From assembly GCA_030692355.1 (NCBI GenBank), contig JAUYCF010000088.1, positions 1-64,000 of the forward strand: DNA of 64,000 nucleotides. Reading direction: 5' to 3'. Within the stretch, counting starts at the first letter, position 1, and the number at the start of each line of letters is the position of its first letter. The notes under the pieces are model-generated. The model was not told the origin of the DNA. It saw only the letters and a list, made by a program, of their open reading frames with translations, and searched no databases. The stretch is from Thiobacillus sp. GTDB lineage: Bacteria; Pseudomonadota; Gammaproteobacteria; Burkholderiales; Thiobacillaceae. Both the position numbers and the translations under genes were made by a program. This document shows, in pieces, positions 9,630 to 24,518 of this stretch.

Positions 9630-10019
9630 TCACTGCGACTTCATGTTGTCCTTGGCAAGGAAATACTTGCGGGCAAACGCGACCAGCTGGGCGTCGCTCG
9701 GATGGTCCACGGTTTCCACCCCGATCACTTTATCGGAGACGCCCTGGTCGTGGGAATGGATATGCTTGATCAGCTCGAGCTTGGCCTGGCCCGGGCCGAC
9801 GATCAGGATTTCCGCGGCGCCGGCCAGCGCCTCCACGACCTCGTGATAATAGTTCTGGTCTTCGGGCTGGCGACTGCCGCTGACCGAGCCGCGCTTGCGG
9901 TGGAGATTGCGATGCGGCGTGGCCGGGCTCACCACTGATTTTTCAACGTCATCCGGACTGATGTGCATGACGTTGGCTTCTTTGTGGTCGAGCCAGACGA
10001 CGGCATGGTAATGGGACAT
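9630..10019 (-). CDS. eRF1 domain 3-like / 'translational machinery' family protein
   Basis: MSHYHAVVWLDHKEANVMHIS ... AEILIVGPGQAKLELIKHIHSHDQGVSDKVIGVETVDHPSDAQLVAFARKYF. Confidence 0.65.
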   Translation of the reverse strand: MSHYHAVVWLDHKEANVMHISPDDVEKSVVSPATPHRNLHRKRGSVSGSRQPEDQNYYHEVVEALAGAAEILIVGPGQAKLELIKHIHSHDQGVSDKVIGVETVDHPSDAQLVAFARKYFLAKDNMKSQ

Positions 10020-10100
10020 GATTTTCTTTCGTGGTTGATGGTTGAACGGCTAATGATTCCAGTTAATGACACGCGCGAGAAGGCAAAGATATGGATTGAC

Positions 10101-10219
10101 CCCGGATTGTTCATCAGGCGATTTATGGCACGTAGGGTGCACTCCGTGCACCGGTTGACACCCGAAGGTGCACGGAGTGCACCCTACGCAAAGCATCTCG
10201 CCCTAATGAACAATCCGGG
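10101..10219. repeat. Nested inverted-repeat element: outer CCCGGATTGTTCAT... IR around an inverted GTAG-REP pair (BIME-like)
   Basis: outer arms CCCGGATTGTTCATCAGGCGA / TCGCCCTAATGAACAATCCGGG; inner GTAGGGTGCACTCCGTGCACC / GGTGCACGGAGTGCACCCTAC at 10132-10187. Confidence 0.85.
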
Positions 10220-10251
10220 TTGAACCACTTTCTCACCTGCCCCCACGCCGT

Positions 10252-12219
<1,968 letters not shown>

Positions 12220-12270
12220 ACGGTCTCTCCACTGATAGAGTGTTTGATACTGCAAATTCTAATCCATGCC

Positions 12271-14994
12271 ATGAGCAATCCCGCACTCGACCGTGTTGTC
12301 CGCTGTTCCCGCTATGGCCGCCGCCTGCTGGCGGCACAACCCCTGCTGGCCGAAGCCGTGACCGGGCAACTCGACCAGGCCTTCACCCGCGACGCGATGC
12401 AGGCATTTTTGAGCGCGCCCGCGTGCGCCGACGAAGCTGCGCTGCATCAACGTTTGCGGCAACTGCGCCAGCGCGTGTGGCTGGTCGCCACCGCGCGCGA
12501 CCTGGCAGGCAGCGCCGATCTGGCCGAAGTGACGGCGACTTACAGCACGCTGGCCGAGGTCTGCCTCGCGGCCGCGCTCGATTTCCACCACGCCGCGCTT
12601 GCCGCGCGCCACGGCGAGCCGCGCGACGAACACGGCCAGCCGCTGCAGATGGTCGTCGTCGGCATGGGCAAGCTCGGCGGCGGCGAACTCAACGTGTCGT
12701 CCGACATCGACCTCATCTACCTCTACCCCGCGGAAGGCGACACTACGGCCGACGAGGCTGGCGCCGCGACTATGTCCCGCAGGGATGGTATCCAGACGGG
12801 CAAGCCGATTAGCAACCACGAGTTCTTCGTCCGCCTCGGACGCAAGCTGACGGCCGCGCTGTCGGAAGCCACCGCCGACGGCTACGTGTTCCGCGTCGAC
12901 CTGCGGCTGCGGCCGTGGGGGGATTCCGGGCCGTTCGCCATGGGCTTTGCAATGCTGGAGGACTATCTGGTCGCGCAGGGGCGGCCGTGGGAGCGCTACG
13001 CCTGGATCAAGGCGCGCCCGCTCACCGGCGGCCGCCACGACGAACTGATGGCAATCGTGCGGCCCTTCGTATTCCGCAAATACCTCGACTTCGGCGCGTT
13101 CGCCGCGATCCGCGACCTCCACGTGCAGATCCGGCGCGAGGTCGCGCGCCGCGAGATGGCCGACAACATCAAGCTGGGGCCGGGCGGCATCCGCGAGATC
13201 GAATTCACCGCGCAGGTATACCAGCTCATCCGCGGCGGCCGCATTGCCGCGCTGCAACAGCGGCCGACGCTGACCGTGCTGGGCGAACTGGTAAAAAACG
13301 AGCTGATGACGGCCGACGCGCAGCAGGAACTGGCCGCCGCCTACGATTTCCTGCGGCGGCTGGAACACCGGCTGCAATACCTGGACGACGCGCAAACCCA
13401 GCAGTTGCCGGAAGATGCCGAATCGCAGGCGATGCTCGCCGAGGCGATGGATTTCCCCGACTATGCCGCGCTGCTCGTCGCGCTTGAGCGCCATCGCAAC
13501 AAGGTCACGCGCCATTTCGAGCAGATGTTCGCCGCGCCGCAAACCGACCAGGTGAGCCACCCGCTGACCGCCGTGTGCTGCGGCACGGCCGATGCCGAAT
13601 CCACCCGCGCGCTGCTGGAAAACGCGGGATACGACGATCCGCAGCGGGTGCTGGCCACGCTTGACGCGCTGCGCCAGCACACCGCGCGGCTGGCCGAATC
13701 GACCCAGCTCAGGCTCAACGCGCTGTTGCCGCCCGCGCTCGAAGTCATCGGCAGCCAGCCCGATCCGGCAGCCACGCTGGAACGCTTTGCCGCGCTGATC
13801 CAGGCCATCTCGCGCCGCGCCACCTACCTGGCGCTGCTGGCGGAATATCCGGCGGCGTTGCGGCAGCTGGTGCGCCTGCTGGCGGCGAGCCCGTGGGCGG
13901 CGCAGGTGCTGACGCTGCAGCCGCAGTTGCTGGACGAGCTGATCGCGCCTCAATCCCTGATGAGCGTTCCCGACTGGGCGCAGCTTGCCGCGCAATTGCG
14001 CGACGAGCTCGACGCCCATCCCGGCGACACCGAAGCGCAGATGGATGCGCTGCGCCGTTTCAAGCAGGTGCAGACGCTGCGCCTCTTGGCGCAGGACGTG
14101 GCCGGCCGGCTGACGCTGGAAGCGCTGTCGGACCACCTGTCGGATCTCGCCGGCACGCTGCTCGCCGAGACACTCGACCGCTGCTGGGCCGGGCTGAAAT
14201 CGCATCACCGCGACACGCCTCGCTTCGCCGTCATCGGCTACGGCAAGCTCGGCGGCCGGGAGCTCGGCTACGCCTCCGACCTCGACCTGGTGTTCCTCTA
14301 CGACGACGGCGACGAGCGCGCGCAGGAAATCTACGCGCGGCTGACGCAGCGCATCAACACCTGGCTCGGCACCCTCACCCCGGCGGGCATCCTCTACGAA
14401 ACCGACCTGCGCCTGCGCCCGGACGGCGCGGCGGGCCTTTTGGTCAGCTCGGTCGAGGCGTTCCGCGACTACCAGCTGCATCACGCCTGGACGTGGGAAC
14501 ACCAGGCGCTGACCCGCGCACGCTTCGTTTGCGGCGATGCGGCGATCGGCGCGGCCTTCGAGGCCCTGCGCCGCGAGGTGCTGTGCCTGCCGCGCGACGC
14601 CGAAAAGCTACACGAAGAGGTGCTGGCGATGCGAAAAAAAATGCACGCCGGCCACGTCAACGACAGTGAATTATTCGACCTCAAGCATGACAGCGGCGGC
14701 ATCGTCGACGTCGAATTCTGCGTGCAGTATCTGGTGCTGCGGCAAAGCGCTACGCATCCCGAACTCGCCGACAACGTCGGCAACATCGCGCTGCTGCTGC
14801 GCGCGGGCGCGGCCGGGCTGGTCCCCGTCGAACTCGCGCAGGCCGCCGCCGACGCCTACCGCGAACTGCGCCGCCGGCAGCATGCGATCAAGCTCAGCGG
14901 CGCGGACTATGCGCGGGTGCCGCTGCCCGCCGTGGAAACCGTGCGCAATGCAGTCAAGATGCTGTGGGCGCAGGTCATGGGCGTGTCTGCCTGA
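12271..14994 (+). CDS. glnE: Bifunctional glutamine synthetase adenylyltransferase/deadenylase
   Basis: MSNPALDRVVRCSRYGRR; two nucleotidyltransferase centres GMGKLGGGELNVSSDIDLIYLYP and GYGKLGGRELGYASDLDLVFLYDD. Confidence 0.96.
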   Translation: MSNPALDRVVRCSRYGRRLLAAQPLLAEAVTGQLDQAFTRDAMQAFLSAPACADEAALHQRLRQLRQRVWLVATARDLAGSADLAEVTATYSTLAEVCLAAALDFHHAALAARHGEPRDEHGQPLQMVVVGMGKLGGGELNVSSDIDLIYLYPAEGDTTADEAGAATMSRRDGIQTGKPISNHEFFVRLGRKLTAALSEATADGYVFRVDLRLRPWGDSGPFAMGFAMLEDYLVAQGRPWERYAWIKARPLTGGRHDELMAIVRPFVFRKYLDFGAFAAIRDLHVQIRREVARREMADNIKLGPGGIREIEFTAQVYQLIRGGRIAALQQRPTLTVLGELVKNELMTADAQQELAAAYDFLRRLEHRLQYLDDAQTQQLPEDAESQAMLAEAMDFPDYAALLVALERHRNKVTRHFEQMFAAPQTDQVSHPLTAVCCGTADAESTRALLENAGYDDPQRVLATLDALRQHTARLAESTQLRLNALLPPALEVIGSQPDPAATLERFAALIQAISRRATYLALLAEYPAALRQLVRLLAASPWAAQVLTLQPQLLDELIAPQSLMSVPDWAQLAAQLRDELDAHPGDTEAQMDALRRFKQVQTLRLLAQDVAGRLTLEALSDHLSDLAGTLLAETLDRCWAGLKSHHRDTPRFAVIGYGKLGGRELGYASDLDLVFLYDDGDERAQEIYARLTQRINTWLGTLTPAGILYETDLRLRPDGAAGLLVSSVEAFRDYQLHHAWTWEHQALTRARFVCGDAAIGAAFEALRREVLCLPRDAEKLHEEVLAMRKKMHAGHVNDSELFDLKHDSGGIVDVEFCVQYLVLRQSATHPELADNVGNIALLLRAGAAGLVPVELAQAAADAYRELRRRQHAIKLSGADYARVPLPAVETVRNAVKMLWAQVMGVSA

Positions 14995-15001
14995 GTCCCG
15001 C

Positions 15002-15553
15002 TCAAGGCTGGCGTCGCCGCGCCTTGCGGCGCTGCCAGGCGCGCACGATGCGCAGCCGCCAGGTCCAGTGCACGGCAAAATAAATCAGCACCGACAGGCA
15101 CGTCGCCAGCGTCAGCAGGCCCAGCGCCAACGGCGGCCCCACCGTGTACAGGCGGTCCACCCACAGCGCCAGCCCGGTCGCGGTTTTGGCCGCGACGCGC
15201 TCAAGGTCGACCTCGGCCAGCGCCACATTTGCATGCCCCAGCATCCAGGCGCCCAGATGGTACGCCGCGTAGTACACCGGCGCGAAGGTGATGGGGTTGG
15301 TGATCAGGGTGCTGCCGACCGCGGCCGGAATGTTGGCGCGCAGCAGCAGCGCCGCCATCGCCGCGAAAAAAATCTGCGCCAACGGCATCAGCAGGCCGAA
15401 GAAAACGCCGATGGCCAGGCCCAGGGCGATCCCGCGCCGGTTGACATGCCACAGGCGGCGGTCTTGCAGCAGCGGCCCCATCCAGCGCAGCGCACGGTGT
15501 TCGCGCAGGGTGTGCGGGTCGGGTAGAAAACGGCGAAAACGCTTGGGTAGCAT
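15002..15553 (-). CDS. DUF2062 membrane protein
   Basis: WHVNRRGIALGLAIGVFFGLLMPLAQIFFAA ... NPITFAPVYYAAYHLGAWMLG. Confidence 0.85.
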   Translation of the reverse strand: MLPKRFRRFLPDPHTLREHRALRWMGPLLQDRRLWHVNRRGIALGLAIGVFFGLLMPLAQIFFAAMAALLLRANIPAAVGSTLITNPITFAPVYYAAYHLGAWMLGHANVALAEVDLERVAAKTATGLALWVDRLYTVGPPLALGLLTLATCLSVLIYFAVHWTWRLRIVRAWQRRKARRRQP

Positions 15554-15557
15554 CGGA

Positions 15558-17198
15558 TCAGGCGGCAGTGTGAGGGTGAGGTTCGTCAGGTATGACGGTC
15601 CGGTCGGCGGAAAGGTTTAATGCCTGTAGCGTCATCGCCGCTTTCAGCGCCTGCTCGGCGAGGCGGCGCATCCGGCTCAGGCGGCGCAGACACAGTTCCA
15701 TGTCGTGGATATCGAAATCGCCGCGCGCGCCTTCGGCCAGCGCCGCCGCCTTGAGCGCGCGATAGTGCCGCTGCAGCTCGGCCTGACGCGCGTCCGGCTC
15801 CACCGCTCCCGCCTCGGCGTCCAGACTCAGCAAGGACTCAGCCTGTTCCATGAACACCATGATCCGATCGCGCAGTTGCGGCGAGCCAAGGGTTCCGGGA
15901 TAAGGCATCGCCATCAGTTCGGCGGACAGTTCGACCACCGTATCGTAATAACGCGCCGCGCGCAGCACCTCGGGCAGGCGCTGCGCGCTCTCGGCCGCCA
16001 TGCTGACCCGGTGCAGCTGCGCGATGAAGCGGGCGATGGCTTCGTTCAGCTGTGCCACCACCGCCTGCTCCGGCAGCGACGCCGGCGAGGCCGCTTGCTG
16101 GATCGTCCACACCCGGCGCGCGCCGCGCAGGGCGATTTCTCCCATGCGGCGCACTTCCTGGATCAGCGCGCCCAACGCCAGCGCGGGCACGGAGAGCACG
16201 TTGTTGTCGAGATGCCGCGGGCGCGCCTCGTCTTCCTCGGCGGTGCGGAAGCGGCGGGCGAGAAATTCCGCCAGGCGGGCGGCAAGCGGCCACATCAGCA
16301 CCACCCCGAGCACGTTGAAAACCGTATGGAACAGCGCCAGCGTCACCGCCGGCGCAGCATCCAGTTCCAGCAGTTGCCGCAACCACTCAATCGCGTCGAT
16401 CAGCCAGGGCAGCAGCAGCAGGGCCACCGCGCCGGTCAGCAGGTTGAACAGCACATGCGCCGCTGCCGCCCGGCGCGCATTCGGGGTGGCACCCAGCGCC
16501 GCCAGCAGCGCCTTGACGGTGGTGCCGATATTGGCGCCGATCACCACGGCGGCGGCGTCATGGATCGTCAGCAAGCCGCCCTGCGCCGCGGTCAGCGCCA
16601 CCGCCAGCGCCGCGCTGGACGACTGCATCAGCACGGTGAGCACCGCACCGGCGCCGACGTGCGCCAGCACCCCGAGCACACCGCTGCCGCCCGGCAGCGC
16701 CATCTGGCTGCCAAGACCGGTGAAGGTGTCCCTCAGCACGTCGATGCCGAGGAACAGCACGCCGAAGCCGGCCAGCGCCATGCCCAGCGCGCCGCGACGG
16801 CGTCCCGCGCCGGTGAAGTGCAGCACCATGCCAAGGCCGATCATCGGCAGCGCCAGCGCCTCGATCTTGAAATCCACCCCGGCGATGGCGACCAGCCAGC
16901 CGGTCATAGTGGTGCCGACGTTGGTGCCGAACAGCACCCACAAGGCCTGCCCGAGCGTCAGCAGGCCGGCGTTGACGAAGCCGATGGTGGCGACCGTGAC
17001 CGCAGAGGACGACTGCACCAGCGCGGTGATCAGCGTGCCCGAGGCGAGGCCGCGCAGGCGGGTGCCGGTCGAGCGCGCGAGGATGCGTTCCAGCGCCGGG
17101 CCGGCAGCGAGCTTGAGTCCATCGGTCATCAGCCACATGCCCAGCAGGAACAATCCGATGCCGCCCGCGAGTCCGCCCGCGACAGTAAATCCCGACAT
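15558..17198 (-). CDS. Na/Pi cotransporter family protein with C-terminal PhoU-like region
   Basis: duplicated QSSSA motifs (TALVQSSSAVTVATIGFVNAGLL, LMQSSSAALAVALTAAQGGLL), GTNVGTT, GANIGTT. Confidence 0.92.
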   Translation of the reverse strand: MSGFTVAGGLAGGIGLFLLGMWLMTDGLKLAAGPALERILARSTGTRLRGLASGTLITALVQSSSAVTVATIGFVNAGLLTLGQALWVLFGTNVGTTMTGWLVAIAGVDFKIEALALPMIGLGMVLHFTGAGRRRGALGMALAGFGVLFLGIDVLRDTFTGLGSQMALPGGSGVLGVLAHVGAGAVLTVLMQSSSAALAVALTAAQGGLLTIHDAAAVVIGANIGTTVKALLAALGATPNARRAAAAHVLFNLLTGAVALLLLPWLIDAIEWLRQLLELDAAPAVTLALFHTVFNVLGVVLMWPLAARLAEFLARRFRTAEEDEARPRHLDNNVLSVPALALGALIQEVRRMGEIALRGARRVWTIQQAASPASLPEQAVVAQLNEAIARFIAQLHRVSMAAESAQRLPEVLRAARYYDTVVELSAELMAMPYPGTLGSPQLRDRIMVFMEQAESLLSLDAEAGAVEPDARQAELQRHYRALKAAALAEGARGDFDIHDMELCLRRLSRMRRLAEQALKAAMTLQALNLSADRTVIPDEPHPHTAA

Positions 17199-17317
17199 TG
17201 CGCATCCGTGTATTTAATGTGTGCCAGAATTGTAGGGCGCGCTGACACGAATTTCATATTTGAAAAAATCGTTTCAGCAAGACCCAGGCTGAATGCCGAC
17301 CCCACCGGAGACATCGC

Positions 17318-20026
<2,709 letters not shown>

Positions 20027-20101
20027 AACCATGGACCGCATCGAACACGCGTTCGCCCTGCTACGCCGGCTGCGCGCCAGGCGGCGCCCGGAGTAGGCCG
20101 C

Positions 20102-21838
20102 GTGGATTTCTTCAATCAACTCGTCCTCGCCGGCGCGGTGCTGCTGTTGCTGGCCATCCTCGCCAGCGCGCTGTCGTACCGCATCGGCATGCCGCTGCTG
20201 CTGGTGTTCCTGGCGGTCGGCATGCTGGCCGGGGAAGACGGCCCGGGCGGCATCCTGTTCGACGACAGCGGCATCGCCTACACCGTGGGCAGCGTCGCGC
20301 TCGCCGTCATCCTGCTCGACGGCGGCCTCAACACCCGCGCCGACAGCTTTCGCGCCGGCCTGCGCCCGGCATCGCTGCTGGCCACCGTCGGCGTACTCAT
20401 CACCTGCGTGGTGACCGGCCTGTTCGCCGCCTGGATGCTCGGTTTCGGTCTGCTCGAAGGCATGCTGGTCGGCGCCGTGGTGGGCTCCACCGACGCCGCT
20501 GCGGTGTTCGCGCTGCTGCACGCCAAGGGCCTCGCGCTAAAACAGCGGGTATCGGCCACGCTGGAAATCGAATCGGGCAGCAACGATCCAATGGCGGCGC
20601 TGCTCACCATCGCCCTCATCGAGCTGATTCTCTCCGGTCAAAGCGCGCCCGGCTGGGAAACCCTCGGCCTGTTCGTCCAGCAAATGGGCCTGGGGCTGGT
20701 CGTGGGCCTCGGCGGCGGCTGGCTGCTGGTGCGGCTGGTCAACCGCCTGCCGCTGGAGCGCGGCATGTATCCCATGCTGGTCCTCGCCGGCGGCCTCGCG
20801 CTCTACAGCCTCACCACGGTGCTGGGCGGCAGCGGCTTCCTCGCCGCCTACCTGGCCGGCGTGGTGGTGGGCAACAGCGCGCCGCGCGAATCGACCAACA
20901 TCCTGCAGGTGCACAACGGCCTGGTCTGGCTGGCGCAGATTGCCATGTTCCTCATGCTGGGCCTGCTCGCCTCCCCCAGCAGCCTGCTCGAACATGCCCC
21001 CGCCGCCCTGGCGATCGCGCTGGTGCTGATGTTCGTCGCGCGGCCGCTGGCAGTGGCGCTGTGCCTGTTGCCCTTCCATTTCCCGTGGCGCGAGCAGGTG
21101 TTCATCGCATGGGTCGGATTGCGTGGCGCGGTGCCGATCATTCTGGCCTTGTTCCCGCTGCTGGCAGGCATCCCCGAGGCTGCGCTGATTCTCGATGTCG
21201 CCTTCTTCGTGGTGCTGATCTCGCTGACCCTGCAGGGCTGGACCATCCCCGCCCTGGCCCGTCGCCTGCGGCTGCAGGTTCCGCCCGCGCCGACGCCGAC
21301 CGAACGCTTCGACCTGGCGTCGGCACCCGCTGGCGGCCATGCCTTTTTTGGCTATCGGCTGAAAGCGGACGGCCAGTTCATCGGCCGCTCCGCCAGCGCG
21401 CTGCGCCTGCCCGGCGAGGCGCGCCTGCTGACCGTATTGCGCGATGGCCTGGCGCTGGTGCCGGATACGGCCGGCGAACTGGTCGCCGGGGATACGCTCT
21501 ACGTCCTGGCAAATGAAGCGGACAGCACCGCGCTGGGCGATCTGCTGGCGGCACCCCGCGCGCCCGCCTATCTCGAGAAGCGCCAGTTCTACGGCGATTT
21601 CATCCTGAACGGCGAATCGATCATGGCGGATGTCGCCGCGCAGTATGGCCTGCCCCTGCCGCCGGAAATGTCCGACCTGACGCTGGAGACGTTTATCATC
21701 AGGAAGCTTCCCGGCGTCCCCGTGGTCGGCGACCGCGTCCGGCTGGGCAAACTGGAATTCGTGGTGCGCGCGATCGTCGACGGCCGCATCAGGCAGGTGG
21801 GCCTGAGAATCCCGACCCATCTGGTGGATGCGCCCTGA
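20102..21838 (+). CDS. K+/H+ antiporter, CvrA/NhaP2 type (CPA1 with TrkA-C-like tail)
   Basis: GTG start; GMLAGEDGPGGILFDD, GSTDAAAVFALLHAKGLALKQRVSATLEIESGSNDPMA, WVGLRGAVPIILALFPLLAG. Confidence 0.92.
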   Translation: MDFFNQLVLAGAVLLLLAILASALSYRIGMPLLLVFLAVGMLAGEDGPGGILFDDSGIAYTVGSVALAVILLDGGLNTRADSFRAGLRPASLLATVGVLITCVVTGLFAAWMLGFGLLEGMLVGAVVGSTDAAAVFALLHAKGLALKQRVSATLEIESGSNDPMAALLTIALIELILSGQSAPGWETLGLFVQQMGLGLVVGLGGGWLLVRLVNRLPLERGMYPMLVLAGGLALYSLTTVLGGSGFLAAYLAGVVVGNSAPRESTNILQVHNGLVWLAQIAMFLMLGLLASPSSLLEHAPAALAIALVLMFVARPLAVALCLLPFHFPWREQVFIAWVGLRGAVPIILALFPLLAGIPEAALILDVAFFVVLISLTLQGWTIPALARRLRLQVPPAPTPTERFDLASAPAGGHAFFGYRLKADGQFIGRSASALRLPGEARLLTVLRDGLALVPDTAGELVAGDTLYVLANEADSTALGDLLAAPRAPAYLEKRQFYGDFILNGESIMADVAAQYGLPLPPEMSDLTLETFIIRKLPGVPVVGDRVRLGKLEFVVRAIVDGRIRQVGLRIPTHLVDAP

Positions 21839-21937
21839 ACGCGAACACGCCCGATCTTGTTCGGGGCCGTAAAGCCGGCCATCATGGTTCTGGCCCGCCA
21901 GCGATAACAACCGAAACAAAGAATCACACACAAAACG

Positions 21938-23614
21938 ATGACGCAGCCTTTTGACGAATTTGCCCTGCTCCTGATCATCACCACCGTGCTGGGGGCGATC
22001 GCGGTGCGGCTGCGCCAGCCGGTCCTGATCGCCTACATCGCGGTCGGCATTTTGCTCGGGCCAGCCGGCTTCTCGCTGGTGTCGGCGCACGACCAGATCG
22101 ACCTGCTGGCGCAGATCGGCATCACCGTGCTGCTGTTCGTGGTTGGGCTCAAACTCGATCTGCGCCACATCCGCCATATCGGCCCGGTCGCGCTCGCCAC
22201 CGGCCTGGGGCAGCTCAGCTTCACCATCGTGTTCGGCTTCTTCATCGTCCTCGCGCTTGGCAAGGGCTGGCTGGAGGCACTCTACATAGCGGTGGCGCTG
22301 ACGTTTTCCAGCACCATCATCATCGTCAAGCTCCTGTCCGACAAGCGCGAACTCGACTCGCTGCACGGACGCATCGCGGTCGGTTTCCTCATCGTGCAGG
22401 ACCTCGCCGTGGTGGTGGCGATGATGGTGATGAGCGGGCTCGGCGGCATGGGCGAGGAAGGCGTCAGCGGCATGACCCTGGTGCTGACCCTGCTGGCGCG
22501 CCTGGGTGGCGCCGCGCTGCTGCTGTTCATCCTGATGCGCTATGTGCTGCCGCGCATCGTCGATACCCTGGCGCGCTCGCAGGAACTGCTGATGATCTTC
22601 GCCATCGCCTGGGGCACCGCGCTGGCGGCGGCGGGCGAATTCGCCGGCTTCAGCAAGGAGGCCGGCGCCTTCATCGCCGGCTTCTCGCTCGCCTCCACCG
22701 CCTACCGCGAGGCGATCAGCGCGCGGCTCACCAGCATCCGCGACTTCCTGCTGCTGTTCTTCTTCATCGACCTCGGCGCCAATCTCGATTTTTCCACCCT
22801 TGGCGACGAAATCAGTTCCTCCATCGTGCTGTCGCTGTTCGTGCTGATCGGCAATCCGCTGATCGTGATGGCGATCATGGGCTACATGGGCTACCGGAAA
22901 AGAACGGGCTTTCTCGCCGGGCTGACGGTGGCGCAGATTTCCGAGTTCTCGATCATCTTCGTCGCCATGGGCATCACCCTCGGCCACGTCGGGCCCAACA
23001 CGCTGGGGCTGACCACCCTGGTCGGCCTCATCACCATCGCGCTGTCGTCCTACATGATTTTGTACTCGCACCGCCTGTATGCCTGGCTGGCGCCCTCGCT
23101 GGGACTGTTCGAACGCAAGAACCCCTTCCGCGAACTGGCGGTCGAGCACACCCCGCGCGACGGCGTGCGGCCCGACGTGGCCATTTTCGGCCTCGGCCGC
23201 TATGGCAGCCGGCTGGCGCATTCGCTGCTCAAACAGGACATTCATGTGCTGGGCGTGGACTTCGACCCGGAAGTGGTGAGGGCGCAGCAGCACCTCGGTC
23301 TGGATGCCCGCTTCGGCGACGGCGAGGCGCCGGACTACGTCGAGAGCCTGCCGCTGGCGGGGGTGCCCTGGGTGGTCAGCACCCTGCCCGACCGCGCCTC
23401 CAACCACGCCCTGCTCAATGCGCTGGCGGAACACCATTACAGCGGGCAGATCGCCATCGTGGCGCGCGACGAGGCCGATGCAGCCAGCCTGCGCTCGCTC
23501 GGCCGGGTCGAGATCATCATGCCGTTCAACCAGGCGGCCGATTTTGCCGCGCTCGACCTTGCGGCGCGCATCGCCGCGTCCGAATTGAACAAAGACAAGG
23601 AGACCGCATCGTGA
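21938..23614 (+). CDS. CPA2 cation:proton antiporter, KefB-like with TrkA-N domain
   Basis: LIAYIAVGILLGPAGFSLV ... FSSTIIIVKLLSDKRELDSLHGRIAVGFLIVQDLAVV; IFGLGRYGSRLAHSLLKQDIHVLGVDFDPE Rossmann motif. Confidence 0.93.
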   Translation: MTQPFDEFALLLIITTVLGAIAVRLRQPVLIAYIAVGILLGPAGFSLVSAHDQIDLLAQIGITVLLFVVGLKLDLRHIRHIGPVALATGLGQLSFTIVFGFFIVLALGKGWLEALYIAVALTFSSTIIIVKLLSDKRELDSLHGRIAVGFLIVQDLAVVVAMMVMSGLGGMGEEGVSGMTLVLTLLARLGGAALLLFILMRYVLPRIVDTLARSQELLMIFAIAWGTALAAAGEFAGFSKEAGAFIAGFSLASTAYREAISARLTSIRDFLLLFFFIDLGANLDFSTLGDEISSSIVLSLFVLIGNPLIVMAIMGYMGYRKRTGFLAGLTVAQISEFSIIFVAMGITLGHVGPNTLGLTTLVGLITIALSSYMILYSHRLYAWLAPSLGLFERKNPFRELAVEHTPRDGVRPDVAIFGLGRYGSRLAHSLLKQDIHVLGVDFDPEVVRAQQHLGLDARFGDGEAPDYVESLPLAGVPWVVSTLPDRASNHALLNALAEHHYSGQIAIVARDEADAASLRSLGRVEIIMPFNQAADFAALDLAARIAASELNKDKETAS

Positions 23615-24507
23615 CTGCATCCCTATCGCTGCTCGCCACCACCGACTTTTCCGCCCCGGCGCGCCATGCGCTGGAACGCGCGGCGCAGCTTGCTGCCGCC
23701 CATCCGGGAGCACAGCTCACCGTGGCCCACGTCGTCAGCACCTCGATGCTGACGCGACTGCGCGGCGTGATGCGCGACGAGGCGCCGGCGATGGAAGCCC
23801 GCGTCGCCGACGAGACGCAGCAGGCCCTGACGGAACTGGCGGCCCGCCTCAGCACGCAGTACGCCTGCCCGGTCAACACCCGGCTCGCCCAAGGGGTGGC
23901 GCTGGACGCCATCACCGAGCTCGCCAATGAACTGCAGGCAAACCTGCTGGTAATGGGCGCGCGCGGCGCGCATTTCGTGCGCGAGTTCCTGCTCGGCTCG
24001 ACCACCGAGCGCGTGCTGCGCAAGACCCGCCGCCCCGTGCTCGCGGTCAAGCAGCGGCCGCAGGGCGCCTATCGGCGCGTGCTGGTGCCGGTCGACTTCT
24101 CGGTCCATGCCCTGGCGGCCGCGCAGACCGCGCACCGCTGGCTGCCCGACGCCGAAATCGTCCTGCTGCACGCGTTCGAGGTCGACATCGAAGGCACCCT
24201 GCGCTTCGCCAGCATTGCCGAGGAGCAGATCCATGAGTACCGCGCCCGCGCCCGCGTGGAAGCACTCGACGCGATGACGCAGTTCGTCGACCAGCTGTCG
24301 ATTCCGGCGGGCCAACTGACGCGCCTGGTCGTGCACGGCGCCCCCACCCTGCGCATCCTCGAACACGAACAGTCGCTCGACGTCGACCTCATCGTCATGG
24401 GCAAGCACGGCCAGTCAACGCTGGAAGAGCTGTTGCTCGGCAGCGTCACCAAACACGTGCTGGCCTATTCAAGCAGCGACGTCCTCATCGCCGGCCATCC
24501 AGCCTGA
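23611..24507 (+). CDS. Universal stress protein, two UspA domains
   Basis: LLVMGARGAHFVREFLLGSTTERVLRKTRRPVLAVK and LIVMGKHGQSTLEELLLGSVTKHVLAYSSSDVLI. Confidence 0.92.
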   Translation: MTASLSLLATTDFSAPARHALERAAQLAAAHPGAQLTVAHVVSTSMLTRLRGVMRDEAPAMEARVADETQQALTELAARLSTQYACPVNTRLAQGVALDAITELANELQANLLVMGARGAHFVREFLLGSTTERVLRKTRRPVLAVKQRPQGAYRRVLVPVDFSVHALAAAQTAHRWLPDAEIVLLHAFEVDIEGTLRFASIAEEQIHEYRARARVEALDAMTQFVDQLSIPAGQLTRLVVHGAPTLRILEHEQSLDVDLIVMGKHGQSTLEELLLGSVTKHVLAYSSSDVLIAGHPA

Positions 24508-24518
24508 GCCATTCCGCC

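Noticed and set aside
10132-10187. REP pair considered as a transcription terminator
   Set aside because: Strong stem but no T-run, and the same sequence recurs elsewhere, so a repeat element is the better explanation.
12259-14502. 747-aa minus-strand ORF opposite glnE
   Set aside because: glnE motifs are unambiguous on the plus strand; this is a shadow ORF.
20537-23713. 1058-aa minus-strand ORF opposite the antiporters
   Set aside because: Antisense shadow ORF; Gln/His/Asp-rich with no recognisable motif.
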